NCBI GenBank assembly: GCA_008802785.1
Contig: VUYT01000013.1
Span: 1-64,000, forward strand
Origin: Symmetrospora coprosmae
Lineage: Eukaryota > Basidiomycota > Cystobasidiomycetes > Symmetrosporaceae
Reading direction: 5' to 3'
Length of the DNA stretch: 64,000 nt
The position numbers and the translations under genes are program-made. The stretch's first letter is position 1. Each line of letters opens with the position of its first letter. This document shows, in pieces, positions 11,552 to 23,789 of this stretch. A model generated the notes under the pieces. It made no database searches and was not told the DNA's origin. It saw only the letters and a list, made by a program, of their open reading frames with translations.

Positions 11552-11751
11552 CCAGCGCAGCCCCGCGCATTGCGGCACTTTGATATGCATCCGCGCAACA
11601 GCCTTAGATCTGCGACCGCGGGTGGTGCTGCGCACATCGCGCCTCGACCCATGCGAGCAGGGTCTTGCCCACATGTATTCCGACCGGACGGAGTGCTGCG
11701 TAGGATGGAAGACACGCGCGCGATGGGACACACTGTCGACGAGAAACCCGC
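11552..11751. other. short spacer before the SYF2 fragment
   Basis: About 200 bp between the hypothetical ORF and the duplicated SYF2 segment. No gene or repeat recognised. Confidence 0.4.
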
Positions 11752-12118
11752 AGTTTTCGTCTATGCGGACGACAAGCCGTCAAACCTTGCAACCGGTTGT
11801 CGGACAGATCAACCAGGAGTGCGTGACACTGCGGGAGTGCTCGTGTGCTGCCTCCCCGCTCTCGCTGATGTCGTTGCTGGCCTCACAGCATCGACAAGCG
11901 CTCCAAGCGCTCCCGAGTCAGGGTCGAAGACGACTCCGATATCACCTCTATCAACGACAAGAACAGGGTGTTCAACAAGAAGCTCGAACGGTACTTCAAC
12001 AAGGTGAGTCTCTGGTCTTTCGCATGCCAAAGATGCTGGCCTAGCTAATACTGCTACTTTCCTTCCACAGTACACAAGCGAGATCAAGAACAACTTCGAG
12101 CGTGGTACAGCGTTGTAG
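11752..12118 (+). pseudogene. partial duplicate of the SYF2 3' end
   Basis: Matches 9884-10250 of SYF2 in the same order: the end of exon 2, both last introns, exon 3 and exon 4 with its TAG at 12116-12118. By eye, exon 3 differs at 3 of 115 positions (one change replaces Tyr by Ser in the DITYIN motif), the 48-nt last exon is identical, and intron 1 is about 85% identical. Similarity stops abruptly after the stop codon and just upstream of 11752. There is no promoter or start codon, so it is a gene fragment. Kept introns show it was copied as DNA, not through mRNA. Confidence 0.88.
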
Positions 12119-12548
12119 TGGCTCTGTTCTTCCTGTCATACATTAGCCTCATGCACACTCTCTCCTCGCAAGGCGCTTTGGGTCCCCTTCCCTTGTTTGG
12201 GCCTGATTGCAACTTGGGCGGGCTGAGATGTCATCGCGGCGCGGGAGTTTGGCGGCGCTCTCCCCCTTTCTGCTTGACGCTGCTGTCACTCGTCGGCACT
12301 CTGCGGAGGAAGAACCCACTCAATCCAGCATTCGCATCCTCGCAGAGACACACTAGTACTGCTCCAGTGTCGACATCCTCGCCTGGCTGCGTGTACACTC
12401 CCCCGCCTGCTGATCCTGCCAGTGCTGCTCGCTTCGGCCACGGCGCGGTCTCCAGCTTCTTTGACGTAATCGCCAGACTGTTGCGCAACAGCACAAGTTG
12501 ACAGCGCAGGAAGGAGACGAGACGGCTGCCACCAGAAGACTCGCACCA
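12119..12548. promoter_or_regulatory. upstream region of the IML2/TTC39 gene
   Basis: About 430 bp between the SYF2 fragment and the ATG of the next gene. The frame of the next gene is open for 51 bp upstream without an ATG. No other gene seen. Confidence 0.4.
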
Positions 12549-14946
12549 ATGTGGGGCTCATCGTCAGCTTCTTCGTCTGCCTCGGCCTCGGCCAGCGCAA
12601 AGGCAGCCGCCGCAACGGCGCACCAGCAGGAGCAGCTCCTGTCGGCTGAGAAGGGCATCAACCTCCTCCTGAACGACGATCTCGTCGAGGCTCAGCGCGT
12701 TCTCGAGGCGCAAAAGGACTCGCCGTTTGCGCTGGCCGGTCTCGGAATATGTGCCTTCCTTACGGCCGCCATCGGCCTCGAGGATGACCGACTGCACCAG
12801 AGCATGGAAACGCTCGGAGCAGCAGAGCGCACAGCAAAGAAGTGCAAGGCCATCGTCGCAGAGCCAGAGCCGGGGCAGTGGTGGAGCAGCCCGGGCCTCG
12901 AATACGAGGTTCTCCTCGCCGACGTCGTCGCAGCACAATCGCTCGTTCACATCCTCGGAGAATCGTACTACGAGTACGTCAAAGCAATGTGGAAGCTCAA
13001 CGCAGCCTTCAAGTACTTTGCGGGCATCTACAAAGCCGTCTTCCCAAAGGACATCCCTGCCGACGCCACACCAGCGTCCATCATCAACGACCTCAACGAG
13101 CGCTATCAGGCAGCAGCTCTCGCCTCCTCCCTTAAGCAGGCAAAGATATCCGGCTCCTCCTCTTCCTCTCATTCGCATTCAGCGCTTGGGAAGCTCAAAT
13201 CCCTCGCACCGAGAGGCCTGTCGTCAGCTACAGACCTGTCAAAGCTCCGGACGTCCTCCACCAACGCTTCCAAGGAGCACCTTGCGGCGACTGCGCCAGC
13301 TTCCAAGCGCGGCAGCGTCTCAGGATCGCCGCCTCACGCCTTGACGACAGCGACGACATCAGGTGTACACGGTGACACGCTTCCGCAGGCTCTTTGGGTG
13401 TCTAATCCCGTCACGTCTTTCATCGTGTCTGGGGGCGCATTCGGGCACGGCATCTTTGAGCTCGTCTTTGCTCTGATGCCTCCGAAAGGAAGGAAAGTCT
13501 TCTCATGGCTAGGCTACGGGACGGGAGACCGGAAGAAGGCCCTAAAGCTGTTGGAGGTGGTCGCGATGACTGGTGTGGACCTGCATGCATCCTTCGCCTC
13601 GCTCGCATTGATGGTCTGTGAGCGCCGGGTGACTCTTGCCTCGAAGTCAGATGATGGCGCTGACCTGCGGAGCGTCTTTGCCATTGCCAGACTATATGGG
13701 AATCTTGCTGAGTAGCGGTTGGCAAGCAGACCGGGAGAAGCTTGTCTCCGCGTGCTCAAATATCGTTGGGCGGTCGTTGCAGAAGCACGAATCAGGCACG
13801 CTATGGCTGTCCAACAAGGTGCGTTCCTGAATAGCTCGAGGTGGCGGTCGTCGCACCGACAAAGCTGAGTCCAGTGCACTCGGGTACGCAGGCAAAGCTC
13901 GCGCGAGTGAATGGACAAGTAGACATGGCTGTAGAGCAGCTGCAAAGCGCACTCACCAAGCCGAACGTATATCGCCAGGCCAAATCAACGCTGCAATTCG
14001 AGCTCTGCTGGGTCCTGCTATCACAGGGCAAGTTTGCCGACGCCGCAGCTTCCTTTGTGCGCATGGCGGACCTCAACAGCTGGTCACACCCGACCTACTT
14101 CGCGCTGGCTGCCTCGTGCCTGCAGGAGATTCCGTCCGCGCAGCGCACATCCGAGCAGGACGCCGACATGCGCGCACTCTATGCCAAAGTGCCGAGCTCA
14201 TTCCTGCGCAAGCGGTTCATGGGCCAGCCCCCCTCGTCCGAGCTGTACCTCGAGAAGCGCATGAAGTTCTACCGCGCGAAATCCGAGCGCTGGGTGGGCG
14301 ACGGCCGCCTCGGCGCTGGGGCAGAGTGGTTCGAGAGCGTGCGCATCACGATTGCGCTCGAGCTCTCGCTCTTCTGGAATCAGTACCAGCACTATCCCAA
14401 GCCGGCCCTCCGCGAGCGGATATCGCGCCTCGAGACGCAGCTCGAAGAGAGCCTCGCTGCCCACCGCGACGGCGCAGCCGACGAGGACCTCGACACGCCC
14501 GAGGAGGTCGCCCTGTCGCATGCCATCCTCGGGGCGTGCTACATCTCGCTCCCGGATTTTGCCCTCGCTCGCACGCACCTCACAAAGGCCGAAGCGCTCA
14601 CCACCGGTCTGGACGAGGCTTACTCGTACCTCGCTGCCCTGTCGCGCCTCTATCAGGCCATCCTGTCGTGCCAGGAGGGAGAGGCGGAGACGGCTCGCCG
14701 ATCTGACAAGGAGTTCTGGCGATCAAAGCTCGCTAGTGCGGAAAAGAAGCTCGACGAGATGTTTGTGCTGCCCGCCTACGACATGAATGGGCGGGTCGAG
14801 AGCAGAGGTGAGTCGTTGCGGAAGGGCTTACCGGCACGTGACACATTGCGAACGATCGGCTGACCTCGTACTGCACCTTTATCTCCCATTCAGGCCAGAT
14901 GCTCCGGGTCGAGATCAACGAGAAGAAACAGGCGCTTGGGTTGTAG
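12549..14946 (+). CDS. IML2 / TTC39 family outer-membrane-associated TPR protein
   Basis: Exons 12549-13617, 13691-13818, 13892-14807 and 14894-14946 join in phase to 721 aa. The family includes yeast Iml2, which acts in lipid-droplet-linked clearance of protein inclusions, and animal TTC39. Family features in order: EKGINLLLNDDLVEAQRVLE with FALAGLGICAF at the N-terminus; a glycine-rich SGGAFGHGIFELVFALMPPK segment near residue 310; LALMVYYMGILLSSGWQAD across the first splice; and C-terminal TPR-like helices (TLQFELCWVLLSQGKFADAA, ALSHAILGACYISLPDFALA). A Ser/Ala-rich N-terminus and a Ser-rich insert around residues 210-290 are low complexity. No transmembrane helix is obvious. The exact job in this fungus is inferred only from the family. 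Confidence 0.85.
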
Positions 14947-15176
14947 AGACACCTTGTTCTGTACATGTGCCTGGACCGCTGTGGTGGCGACACTTCCTCA
15001 CGGACGTAATGTAGCACGGTAGGGCCGCTCACGGGACATGGACACTGGACCTGAGCTCACTGTCCAGACGAGACAGACGCGCATGCTCGCATCTCGTTGT
15101 ATCATAGGTATGCATCTGCTGTTGAGAATATACGACACATACCAACAGCTACTTGTACTCATAATCGCACGGCTTT
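14947..15176. other. convergent intergenic spacer
   Basis: About 230 bp between the 3' ends of the TTC39-type gene and the WASP gene. It contains both 3' UTRs; nothing else is seen. Confidence 0.5.
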
Positions 15177-17461
15177 TCACCACTCGTCGTCATCGCTCTC
15201 CTCCTCATCGTCCGAATCCCCTATGCCCGCCTTGCGCACCGTCAGTGCAGCAGCGAGGGCGCTGGCCAAGTCTCCTCCTCCGCCTTCGCTGGCAGCGACT
15301 GCGCCCGCTCCGGCAGCCGCGCCAGCCCCTGCTCCCACGGCCATGGCGGCGGGCGCGGGGCTCTCGGATACCTTTCTGAGGGCAGAGGGGCCGCCCGTGC
15401 CTCGGATGGAAGCCAGCAGGTCCGCTCGCCCGCCTGTCGGTGGAGGCGGGGCTGCTGGTGCGCCGGGTGCAGGCGGTGGCGGGGCGCGGCCAGGCGGCGG
15501 AGGTGCTGCGTGAGTGTGGGGTGAGATACTGTTGTCAGCCTTGATGCTACTATACCTGCAGGGGGAAAGCAGGCAACTTACGCGGAGGTGCTCCGCCGCG
15601 TCCGCTTGAAGCAGGAGGAGCTGACGAGGCGCAAAGAGTCAGGGCCTTCAGCCTTGTCCTCGAGAATGCACGTATCGTCTCGTATCGACAAGCGCAAGTC
15701 GTGCACAAACTTACGAGGCGGAGGCGGGGCACTCGGTCTTCCGCCAGCTACCGGCGGTGGCGCTGAGGGGGAACGCTTGAAGTCAGCACTGCCATGACCA
15801 CGACAGTAGGAACAGCGCTCGACACACTCACGAGGTGGAGCAGCAGGCGGGCCTCCGGCGCGACCCCCCGGAGGTGGCGGCGGAGGAGGTGCAGTTGGAG
15901 GTCGACCTCCAGGCGGTGCTGCGGGCGGGACGTGAGCAAGAGGAAGGTCAGCTGGCATTTCCCAATATAGGTACTGGTGTTACAGCGACGTGACCTACGA
16001 GGCGCTGGCGGAGGTGGACCGCCGGGTCGTCCGCCGGGAACGGCGGGGGCTGCCAGGCAGAGGACACTCTGCATCAGCTTAGGGGCCGCAGACGTATATC
16101 GGCCACAGGGCCGCAGCATGACGCACGGGGGGGAGGGGGAGGGGCTGAAGGTCGGGAGGGTGGTCCTCCTGTCGCTGGCGGGGGTGGCGGAGGCGGTGCG
16201 GCGGGTCGAGCGGGCGAGGGAGCGTACTCGTCCTGTTCTGCTGGCGCTGCTCGACTGCGCGGCGCAGGCGGCGGCGCAGGTTTCCTCCTGCTTGTTGGCG
16301 CCTTGGACGCCGCGGCTCCAATGGGTGGCGGCGGGGGCGGGGGCGCGTTGGGGTTCTGGCCGCGCTCGGCTTCTCGCACAAAGCTCTCGATAAAGTCCTT
16401 GTTGTTTTCGATCTGCTTCTGCGAGATGCCCATCCCCTGCAGCTGCGCCAGAAGCTTGCCCCACGACGGGTCGACATTCTCGCTCGTGAAGCCTTTCTCG
16501 CTGTCGAAGCCCATGTGGGCAACGTGCGAGAAGGCGGACGGCGCCGAGATGAGCGACTTGTCGATGGGTCCGCCCCTTTTCGCCTTCTTCTTGGACCTTG
16601 GCGAGCCGCCCAGCGAGGGCATTGAGGGAGCACTGAAGGAGGGCGCGCTGAACGAGGGCATCTTGGAGCTGCCCCTTGCGGCGCCGCCGGACGAGCGCCC
16701 TTTCTTGGCTGCAGAGCGACAGGACACAGGACACAAGCAGGACTGTCAGTGAACAGCCAGAGTGGTGCGGAGCGGAGCGATGAGGGAACCCACCGGCAAT
16801 CGTCTTGCGCTTCTGGACCTTCTTGTTTAGGTCGGATGCCTCGCTCTCGTCGGCAAACGCGATGCCAATCATGCAGTCCTGCGGATGGGTGTAATAGACG
16901 GTAATGAGCGCGATCCTGAGCCAGGGAAGGCCGCACACACTGGGCGACACCCACATCGCCAGGGAACGAGTAGAAGAAGGTGCGGTCCTGTTGCCACTCG
17001 AAGTGCTCGTAGAACTCGTGCTCCCAGATGACGCCGCGCGTGCCCTGTGTGCGTGCGGACCATGGTTTCCAGATTGATGATTAGCTTGCGAAGATGTCCG
17101 TAGCTGTTTTCGCTGCAGACCCGCCCGGATGCCTTTCGCGCACGTCCAACGCACCCCGAGGTCGACGAGCCTGAACCAGAATCCATTGTCCTGGGTACCA
17201 AAGACGAGGGCGCCCTCTACGCCGCTGTAGCTCCAGCTGTTTGGGTCAGGGTAGGCGTAGTATATCCTCGCGCAGGCGGCTGCGACAATCTGCATGGAGA
17301 GAGCGAGAACGGCCATGCCATGGATGGATGCGCGTCATCGCTGCGAGGTCAGCTCTCTCCCCCAGCTGCTCCCCCGAGCCCATTGCACGCACGTTGCCAG
17401 ACTGGATTGCCTTCTTTATCTTCTCCTTCTCCTCGCTGTTGAGCGTCCCAGAGGACGGCAT
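15177..17461 (-). CDS. LAS17: WASP / Las17 homologue, Arp2/3 activator
   Basis: Drives Arp2/3-dependent actin branching at endocytic patches. The first exon, 17393-17461, encodes MPSSGTLNSEEKEKIKKAIQ; the second starts at 17289. The WH1 domain runs through IYYAYPDPNSWSYSGVEGAL, WEHEFYEHFEWQQDRTFFYS and CMIGIAFADESEASDLNKKV. A basic KKKAKRGGPIDKSLIS segment and a CRIB-like region follow, then a long proline-rich region with many PPPPPP runs (SH3/profilin ligands), split by further short introns between about 15.5 and 16.2 kb. At the C-terminus a WH2 motif (RADLLASIRG, LRKV) is followed by an acidic tail with the diagnostic final Trp (DDEESDDDEW) and TGA at 15177-15179. I did not fix every intron in the proline-rich part. 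Confidence 0.9.
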
Positions 17462-17721
17462 GGCTGGCTGCAGTATCTATGCGATGCTGATGCTGCAACC
17501 CCAGTCCCCAGTCGCTATCCGGTCAACCCCGTCATCCCCGTCCACCCCCGTGCTTCGCCTTCTCCCTCTCCGCTCCAGACCGACCTACACCCACACTAAA
17601 GCTACAGCAGCATTCAGGCTGCATCCACGTTTCGCATAATATAGCTGCTCCCCCGTGTCCGTCTGGTCCCGTCCGTGCTGGGGACTCCGCAGCCCACATT
17701 CACCCTCGCAGTCGCAGCACC

Positions 17722-18754
17722 ATGCCCGCCTCGGCCGGACTCCCAAAGCGCATCATAAAGGTGGGGATGGCCTAGCCTCAGCCATGAGAGGGAAGACGGA
17801 TACCATGCAGTCGCCCTGCACAGAGGCATGCGCCATGGTTGCCCCGCCGGATCCCTTGCTGACTGCATGCAATGCAATGGCTCCGTCGCCGTCCGTCCCC
17901 GTTCTCGTGCCTGCATCCATCCGACCTCCGTTGTCCTACATCCTCCGCGCGCCCACACGCACATCCGTCGCTACACCCATCTCACCCCAACAGGAAACGG
18001 AGCGCCTCGTCGCAGACTCTCCGCCCGGCATCTCGGCCATCCCGCACGACGACAACCTGCGCTACTTCGACGTCATCATTGATGGCCCGGGTGACTCGCC
18101 GTTCGAGAGTGGAAAGTTCAAGCTCGAGCTCTTCCTCCCCGAAGAGTATCCAATGGGTGCCCCGAAAGTCCGGTGCGTCCGTCCGTCCGTCCGTCCACCC
18201 CCAAGCGTTGTCACTTGGCGGCCACCTGATGGCGGTGATTGGCATCGCGCACTCTCCCCTATCCAGTTTCCTAACAAAGATCTACCACCCGAACATAGGT
18301 TGAGTCGCAGAGCCGCGCCGCTTGCGTTACAGCTCAATGGCCGACGTGACTGACCACTCGCATCCTGACCCACCCCGCAGACAAGCTCGGCCGTATCTGT
18401 CTCGACATTCTAAAAGGTGCGCTTCATTTACCAGGCACTGCAAAGCAAGAATGGATAATCGCTGACGCACGATCATGCAATCAACAGACAAATGGTCACC
18501 AGCGCTCCAGATCCGCACCGTCCTCCTCTCGATCCAGGCCCTCCTCTCCGCACCCAATCCAGTGAGTCGGCCGCGCGCACCCAAAGCAACATGCTTGTGT
18601 CGAGTTGGCTACCTTTCCCACAGCCGCGCTAAGCATACCATCGCCTTGCACGCAGGACGACCCGCTGAACAATGAATGCGCGCAACACTACAAGGACAAC
18701 GAGAAGGATGCTATGCGCGTCAGCAGAGAATGGACGCAAAAGTATGCCGTCTGA
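17722..18754 (+). CDS. UBC13: ubiquitin-conjugating enzyme E2 N (Ubc13)
   Basis: Makes Lys63-linked ubiquitin chains with an Mms2-type partner in post-replication repair. Exons 17722-17760, 17994-18172, 18267-18298, 18381-18416, 18488-18561 and 18656-18754 join in phase to 152 aa, the usual family length. It begins [13 protein letters not shown]; the core has [20 protein letters not shown] and [16 protein letters not shown]. The HPN motif and active-site Cys are in [20 protein letters not shown], followed by [20 protein letters not shown] and [16 protein letters not shown]. The third and fourth exons are only 32 and 36 nt. The second intron has a tandem of CCGT units near 18175-18192. Confidence 0.96.
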
Positions 18755-19284
18755 GCAGGGGCGGGAGGGTCATGTCGGCCAGTCCTGCACGACCCGATGC
18801 GGCACAGTGCACGTTGCAGACCACAGGAGGCTGCAGGCTGCTCGCGGTCTGCCTCATGCACACTCGAGCAGCTATCGGTACCGAGATTCAGGGATATCTT
18901 CTGCCGTGACAATTCTGAAGACACGTGTATGACTAGAGCGTCGTAGTAGGAGCAAGCGATACAAGAAAGGTACACCAGCATTCCGCAATCGATCCTCCGC
19001 CGTGCAAGCCTTTCTGTAAGATGCGTCAACAGCACTCATCGGTCTTTCGAGGGCAAAGGCACAGATGGGCAAGCGCGCACGAGTCTTGCAAAATACCAAA
19101 AGTCAATCCCATTGCACGCGTAGCAGGATGTAGGCAGGCTTCTGATATTGGCAGTGTGGGGTACAGCGTGCGGAGAGGCCCGACGGACTGGCAGCCTGCC
19201 CGACCGGCCAATCGAGCACTACAACGCTAGCGAACGCGAGAACGACGAGATGGCAAAGTGAGAAGGCAGAGCGCAATATGCACT
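18755..19284. other. convergent intergenic region
   Basis: About 530 bp between the 3' ends of UBC13 and the eL8 gene. Short open frames occur but none resembles a protein; no RNA gene was recognised. Confidence 0.5.
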
Positions 19285-20350
19285 CTACGATCGCTCGAGG
19301 TCGGCAACGGTGGTGCCTGGAGAAGAGAAGTCGGTGGCGGGTGGCAAAAATTTAGCAAGGACGTCCAAACCACCGCAAAGACGATAACAACGGCGCAACA
19401 AGAGCAACGCACCCGCTGACTTGGCTCGGCGAGCCATCATCGAAGCCGACTTGTTGCCTCGCTTTCCACCACCCCACTCGCGGCGGGCAGACTCGTACTT
19501 GTCGGTGAAGTTGGCCTTCGCGGCGGAGACGAGCTTGGCGAGCTCGGCGTTGTCCTCGGATCGGACATCCTGGAGGGTGAGGATGGCGGCCTTCTTCTTG
19601 TGGACCACTGTCCCGAGACGTGCCTTGTTCTTGACAATGACGTACGGGATGCCCATCTTGCGGCAGAGGGCAGGGATGAAGACGACGAGCTCGATGGGGT
19701 CAACGTCATCGGCAATGATGACGAGGTTGGCCTTCTTGGCCTGTGTTGCGGATAAAAGACCAGATCAGCGACTGGCCCACGTGCGCAGTCGCCCATATTA
19801 ATCGAGCGAACACACCTCAATCAGGGCGACACAGTGGTTGAGACCCATCTTGACGAAAAGGGGCTTCTTGTCATCCTTGCCGGCAGCGGGCTTCTTGCCG
19901 TCGTTGGCAGCGATGGCCTGTGCCTCCTTATCGAGACGTGCCTTCTTCTCCTGCCTCGTCTCCGGGCGGTACTTGTTGAGGAGGCGGAAGAGCTGGGTCG
20001 CCGTGTTCTTGTCGAGGGTGTGGCCGAACTGGGCAAGCGCAGGGGGGACCTTCAGGCGCTGGTTGAGGACAACCTTCTTCCTCTGCAGCTGGATGTACTC
20101 GGGCCACTTGACAAAGCGGGTAAGGTCACGGGTCGGCTGGATGTGCTGGCCTGCAGAGATGTGCAGGATATTCATTGTCAGCGGCCGCGACCGCCTGTAT
20201 GACAAAACAGGCGCAATGCGCACCAATGCCGAAGTTCTTGGGGGTCTTCTCGAAGAGCGGGTTGGTGGTCTTCTTCGAAGAGGTCTTCTTGCCGAGAGGA
20301 GCGTTGGCAACCTTCTTGCCGGTGGACTTCTTGGCGGCAGCAGCGGGGGC
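19285..20350 (-). CDS. RPL8: 60S ribosomal protein eL8 (L7Ae family)
   Basis: Large-subunit ribosomal protein, the eukaryotic L7a/L8 of the kink-turn-binding L7Ae family. From 20350 down: [34 protein letters not shown], intron, [58 protein letters not shown], intron, [20 protein letters not shown] and [25 protein letters not shown]-like [13 protein letters not shown] last intron leads to a short tail ending DLERS and TAG at 19285-19287. The exon beginning at 20350 follows a good CATCCCAG acceptor, so an upstream exon with the ATG must exist; the in-phase ATG at 20589 with a GTGCGA donor is one candidate, but I could not confirm it. The coordinates therefore exclude the first few codons. Confidence 0.9.
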
Positions 20351-21616
20351 CTGGGATGTATTGCAGTAGTGGCAATAGCGAAAGAAAGGGAGTCATGGAG
20401 CAGATAGAGGCAAGGTTGCGGATGATGGGAGGAAGTCGGCGATATTCAGAGCAGGGCGAGGAAGGGAAGAGACAAGCGAGGTCAGGAATCGGCAAAGCGA
20501 AAGACTGTGTGTTGAGACACCTCGAGTCTCGCCCAGCCGTCCCTGTATCGACCCCTTTTGCCTCCACACCGGTCGCACCCGTCCGTCCATCCTCGATCCC
20601 GCTCCCTCAAGCCCACAGCCCGTCCGTCCATCGCCTGACGACGACGACGAGGGTGTCTCTATCACTTCTTGAAGCTCTAAATAGACTGGTGGCTGCTGCA
20701 TGCTGTACCACTCCCTTGCTGTCTTGCTCGCCTCAGAGGCTGAGCGGAGGCAGGAGAAGAGCGGAGACAGCATCGCTGCCACACAGCCGGTGACCCATCA
20801 TCTCGCCCATCTGCGCTGGTCGCAGCTCCTGCGCTCCAAGTCTGTGTTCTTGCTAAAGATTCACGCTAGAGCAGACAGGTATCACCCTGTGCTCTGTCGT
20901 TGCGATGCCGGGCGCATGACCACAAGACTTGGGCGTCGGGGAGCTACAGCGGCTGACGATGGCAGCGATCAGGGTCTTAACCCTTTGGTAGATTCACACA
21001 GGCGACCTGTGTAGGACGCCGAGCGTGTGTATGCCGTCGTTGGCATCGTCGTCGAGCAGGCGAGTGGTGGTCGAACGCTGCGGGTGTCTCGAGGGGTTTG
21101 CAGGAATCGAGGATTTCAGGGTCGGGGGCGCTGGGTGCGGTCAGGCGGAGCAGGGCTCTCGACGGGAGGAACGGCTTGACGGGCGAGACTTCTTGATGCA
21201 TACTTGTATACTAACCATTCTGACAGTACTGATTTGATGTGTGAGAGCGTGTGTTGACGGTGTCGAGGGTCGGGGCCAGAGAGCAGAGGCGAGAGCTGTC
21301 TGCCAGGCCTCTGCAAAAACTGAGGAAGCCGGAAATCCTGCCCTCGGGTTCGGGTGATCGACCGCGACTCAGGCCCGCTGCGGAGGGGAACCCGCGTGTC
21401 GAAGTCATGCAACAACATTCGATGCACGAGTCATGGACGTAGGCCCTGTAATTGCTCTCGCTTCTACGCATTCATTCGCACGCAACGTCCCCCGCGCGTG
21501 CAAGTCGGGGTGGGGTTGCATTGCCACCAGCTGGAGTCATGCAGGCTGTCCCTGCCTCTTTCAGTTGCGAACAGCCAGCTACGGTATCGCCACACCCATG
21601 TCGATGATCTCGGTCC
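20351..21616. promoter_or_regulatory. eL8 5' region and SET-MYND 3' flank
   Basis: About 1.25 kb with no convincing gene. The right part of 20351-20800 should contain the missing first exon, first intron and promoter of the eL8 gene. From 20800 to 21616 I see only short accidental frames before the stop codon of the SET-MYND gene. Confidence 0.4.
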
Positions 21617-23789
21617 CTACAACTCGTTGCGCACCCGCCGGCGGAGCTCGAGATCCCTCTCGAGGTCCCGCATGTTCTGCCCTAGCTGCTCCAGCAGCAT
21701 CCCCTTCCTCCCAAAAGCGAGCTCCATCTCTCCGCGTGCCTTCTTGAGCTGCTCGTACGCTAGCAGCAAGACAAGGTCATCCTTGACTTCGCCTCCGTCT
21801 GCCGCAATGCTCATCAGGCGCGCAAGGACCGCCTGCTGGATGGCCCGGACGGGATGGCCGTACTCGAAGATGCGCTCAAAGCCCTCGACGACCTCGCGGC
21901 ACAGCGCTGCAGCCCTGCCATATCGATTCGATGCGTAATTCGAAATCAGAGGACTAGCATCGTTGGCCAGAGTGCTCTGCAAGGCAGCCTGGTTGAGGCT
22001 GAGCAGCGGCTGCGAAGCCGGGTGCATGCGATGCACATGCTTGAGCTGGTACAGAAGCACTTCGAATGTTGCAAGCTTGGCTGAAGCTGTGACAGGAGAA
22101 TGAATGCCACATGGTGCACTGTCAGCAAGGTGCACGTTCTCGCAACGCGGCACGCAAACACTCACAGAGCGCTGCAAAGCCGGCCGGCTCCTTGATGTCC
22201 GAGAAGACCTTGGCTTGCTGCATTGCCCACTTCAGACCCAGCTTCTCTTGATTTTCGCGGTCTATCGCTATTGGTCGCTTCGCTTGGCAGGTATTGCACA
22301 CGACCTCGACTGAACCGCTTTCGAATTCGCAGTCTACGCCCGGGGGAGTTAGCCGCGGGCCCATCTTCGAGCACGTCTGCATGCACTCACTGGGCAGCCG
22401 TGCTAGTCCGCCGCAAGCGTCTCGAAGGCAACGGAGCGATTGGCGCGGAGTGACGTTGTTGGTATCGCTCTCTGCCATGCAGGTGGGGCAGTGGCACATG
22501 AAGCCGTATTGTTGTACGAGGTCTGCTTGCCGTTGCGAGCGCGTCGTAGTAATATCCACGTAGGAGGATAGGATCTGTCCACCGTGACGCAAGCATCTAG
22601 TCAATCTGAAACATGCGAGCGACGTTAAAGGCAAGTGATGCAAAAGCCTACGCACCTCCTCGCCCTTTCCAATGCCCTTGAACGCGACTACCTGCATGTC
22701 GCCAGATGGCCCATCCGGGAAGACAACGGTGCAATTGGGTTGACATGAGTGATTGATGAGCGCGACAGTAGGGCATATCGCCACGCCGATATTGGAGAGA
22801 TCTGGCAGGGTCAGCGAAAAGGAGTTGACGCCGAATTGGTCGACCAGAGACAAGAGCGTCCGGGTGATTTGCTTGGCATCCATGCCCGGGAAGAGCGAGT
22901 TGACGGCAGCTGGTCCAACCAGGTATTGCGTAACAGCAAGAGCGAGGGATCCCCTGTCCTCTTTGCGGTTGAGCTCCGGCTCGAGGTTCGCCTCACCCAC
23001 CGCCAGCATGGCCTCCTCCTTGTTTGCCGGACTTTCTGCCATCTCGATGACCTGCTGCCACCACTGGAGGAAGAGCAATCGCGGTGTGTGATGCTCAGTC
23101 ACGTTAACATATGACATCTGCGCTCCTTAGGACCTACCTGTTCGCCTCGCTGGGCTTTGAGGAGGAGCAAGCGGCCCAGCGCTCGCACTGGACTGTCGGG
23201 GACCTGCTCGTGCGATGGCCGTCCGGCGGCCTTAACGAGTCTCGCCCAGTCTTGTAGACGCTGGCACTCGAGTTTGTGGCGATCAGGAACCCAGTCGGCG
23301 CGTTGGCAGGTCTTCAAGGGGTATATGGAGGCAGTCGATATCAGCTGCCAAGATGGCAATGGTCAGACAAGGCCGGCACCCGCTCACCACGGAGCAGTAA
23401 TACACCGCTTTGCATGCCGAGCACCGTCTTAGAGGTTCTTGCATCTCAGGCTTGTCGAGCATGCAATTGGAACAGAGGATGGAGAGATGCGACTTGTCGA
23501 GAATGGCTAGGTGAGGTCGCACACGCAGGAGAACTGTACCAGGCGGTACAGCCCGCATCGCGAAGAGAGAGCGTCCAGCCGTCTTGCTTGTGCGCACTTC
23601 CATGACTGCCAGGTCCAGCTCGGGGTAGAGGTCCTGCACCTGGCGAGCGTCCGAGTCGGCATGTCTCGACAGCGAGCTTCCAGGCGTCTCTTCTCCATTC
23701 TTGCTCGGAACAGATGCGGCAGGGTTGCGAGTCCCTGTGCCTTTGCGCTTCTCCTTGAGCGATGCGAAGGACGGCGCGCTGGAAGACAT
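21617..23789 (-). CDS. SET-MYND (SMYD-type) protein lysine methyltransferase
   Basis: Probable lysine methyltransferase acting on histone or other proteins. The start ATG is at 23789 (MSSSAPSFASLKEKRKGTG) and the stop TAG at 21617-21619; several short introns lie between. The split SET domain opens with VMEVRTSKTAGRSLFAMRAV. It is interrupted by a MYND zinc finger (CSNCMLDKPEMQEPLRRCSA, CKAVYYCS, then DRHKLEC after an intron). It continues with PTVALINHSCQPNCTVVF, which holds the catalytic NHSCxPN motif, and with QYGFMCHCPTC, the post-SET cysteines. A helical C-terminal region (ATFEVLLYQLKHVHRMHP, AYEQLKKARGEMELAFG) resembles the TPR-like end of SMYD proteins. The start codon is only 82 bp from that of the divergent thioesterase gene. 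Confidence 0.88.

Noticed and set aside
15177-16100. Glycine-rich plus-strand frames around 15.2-16.4 kb that look like Gly/Ala-rich proteins.
   Set aside because: They are the antisense of the proline-rich part of the WASP gene.
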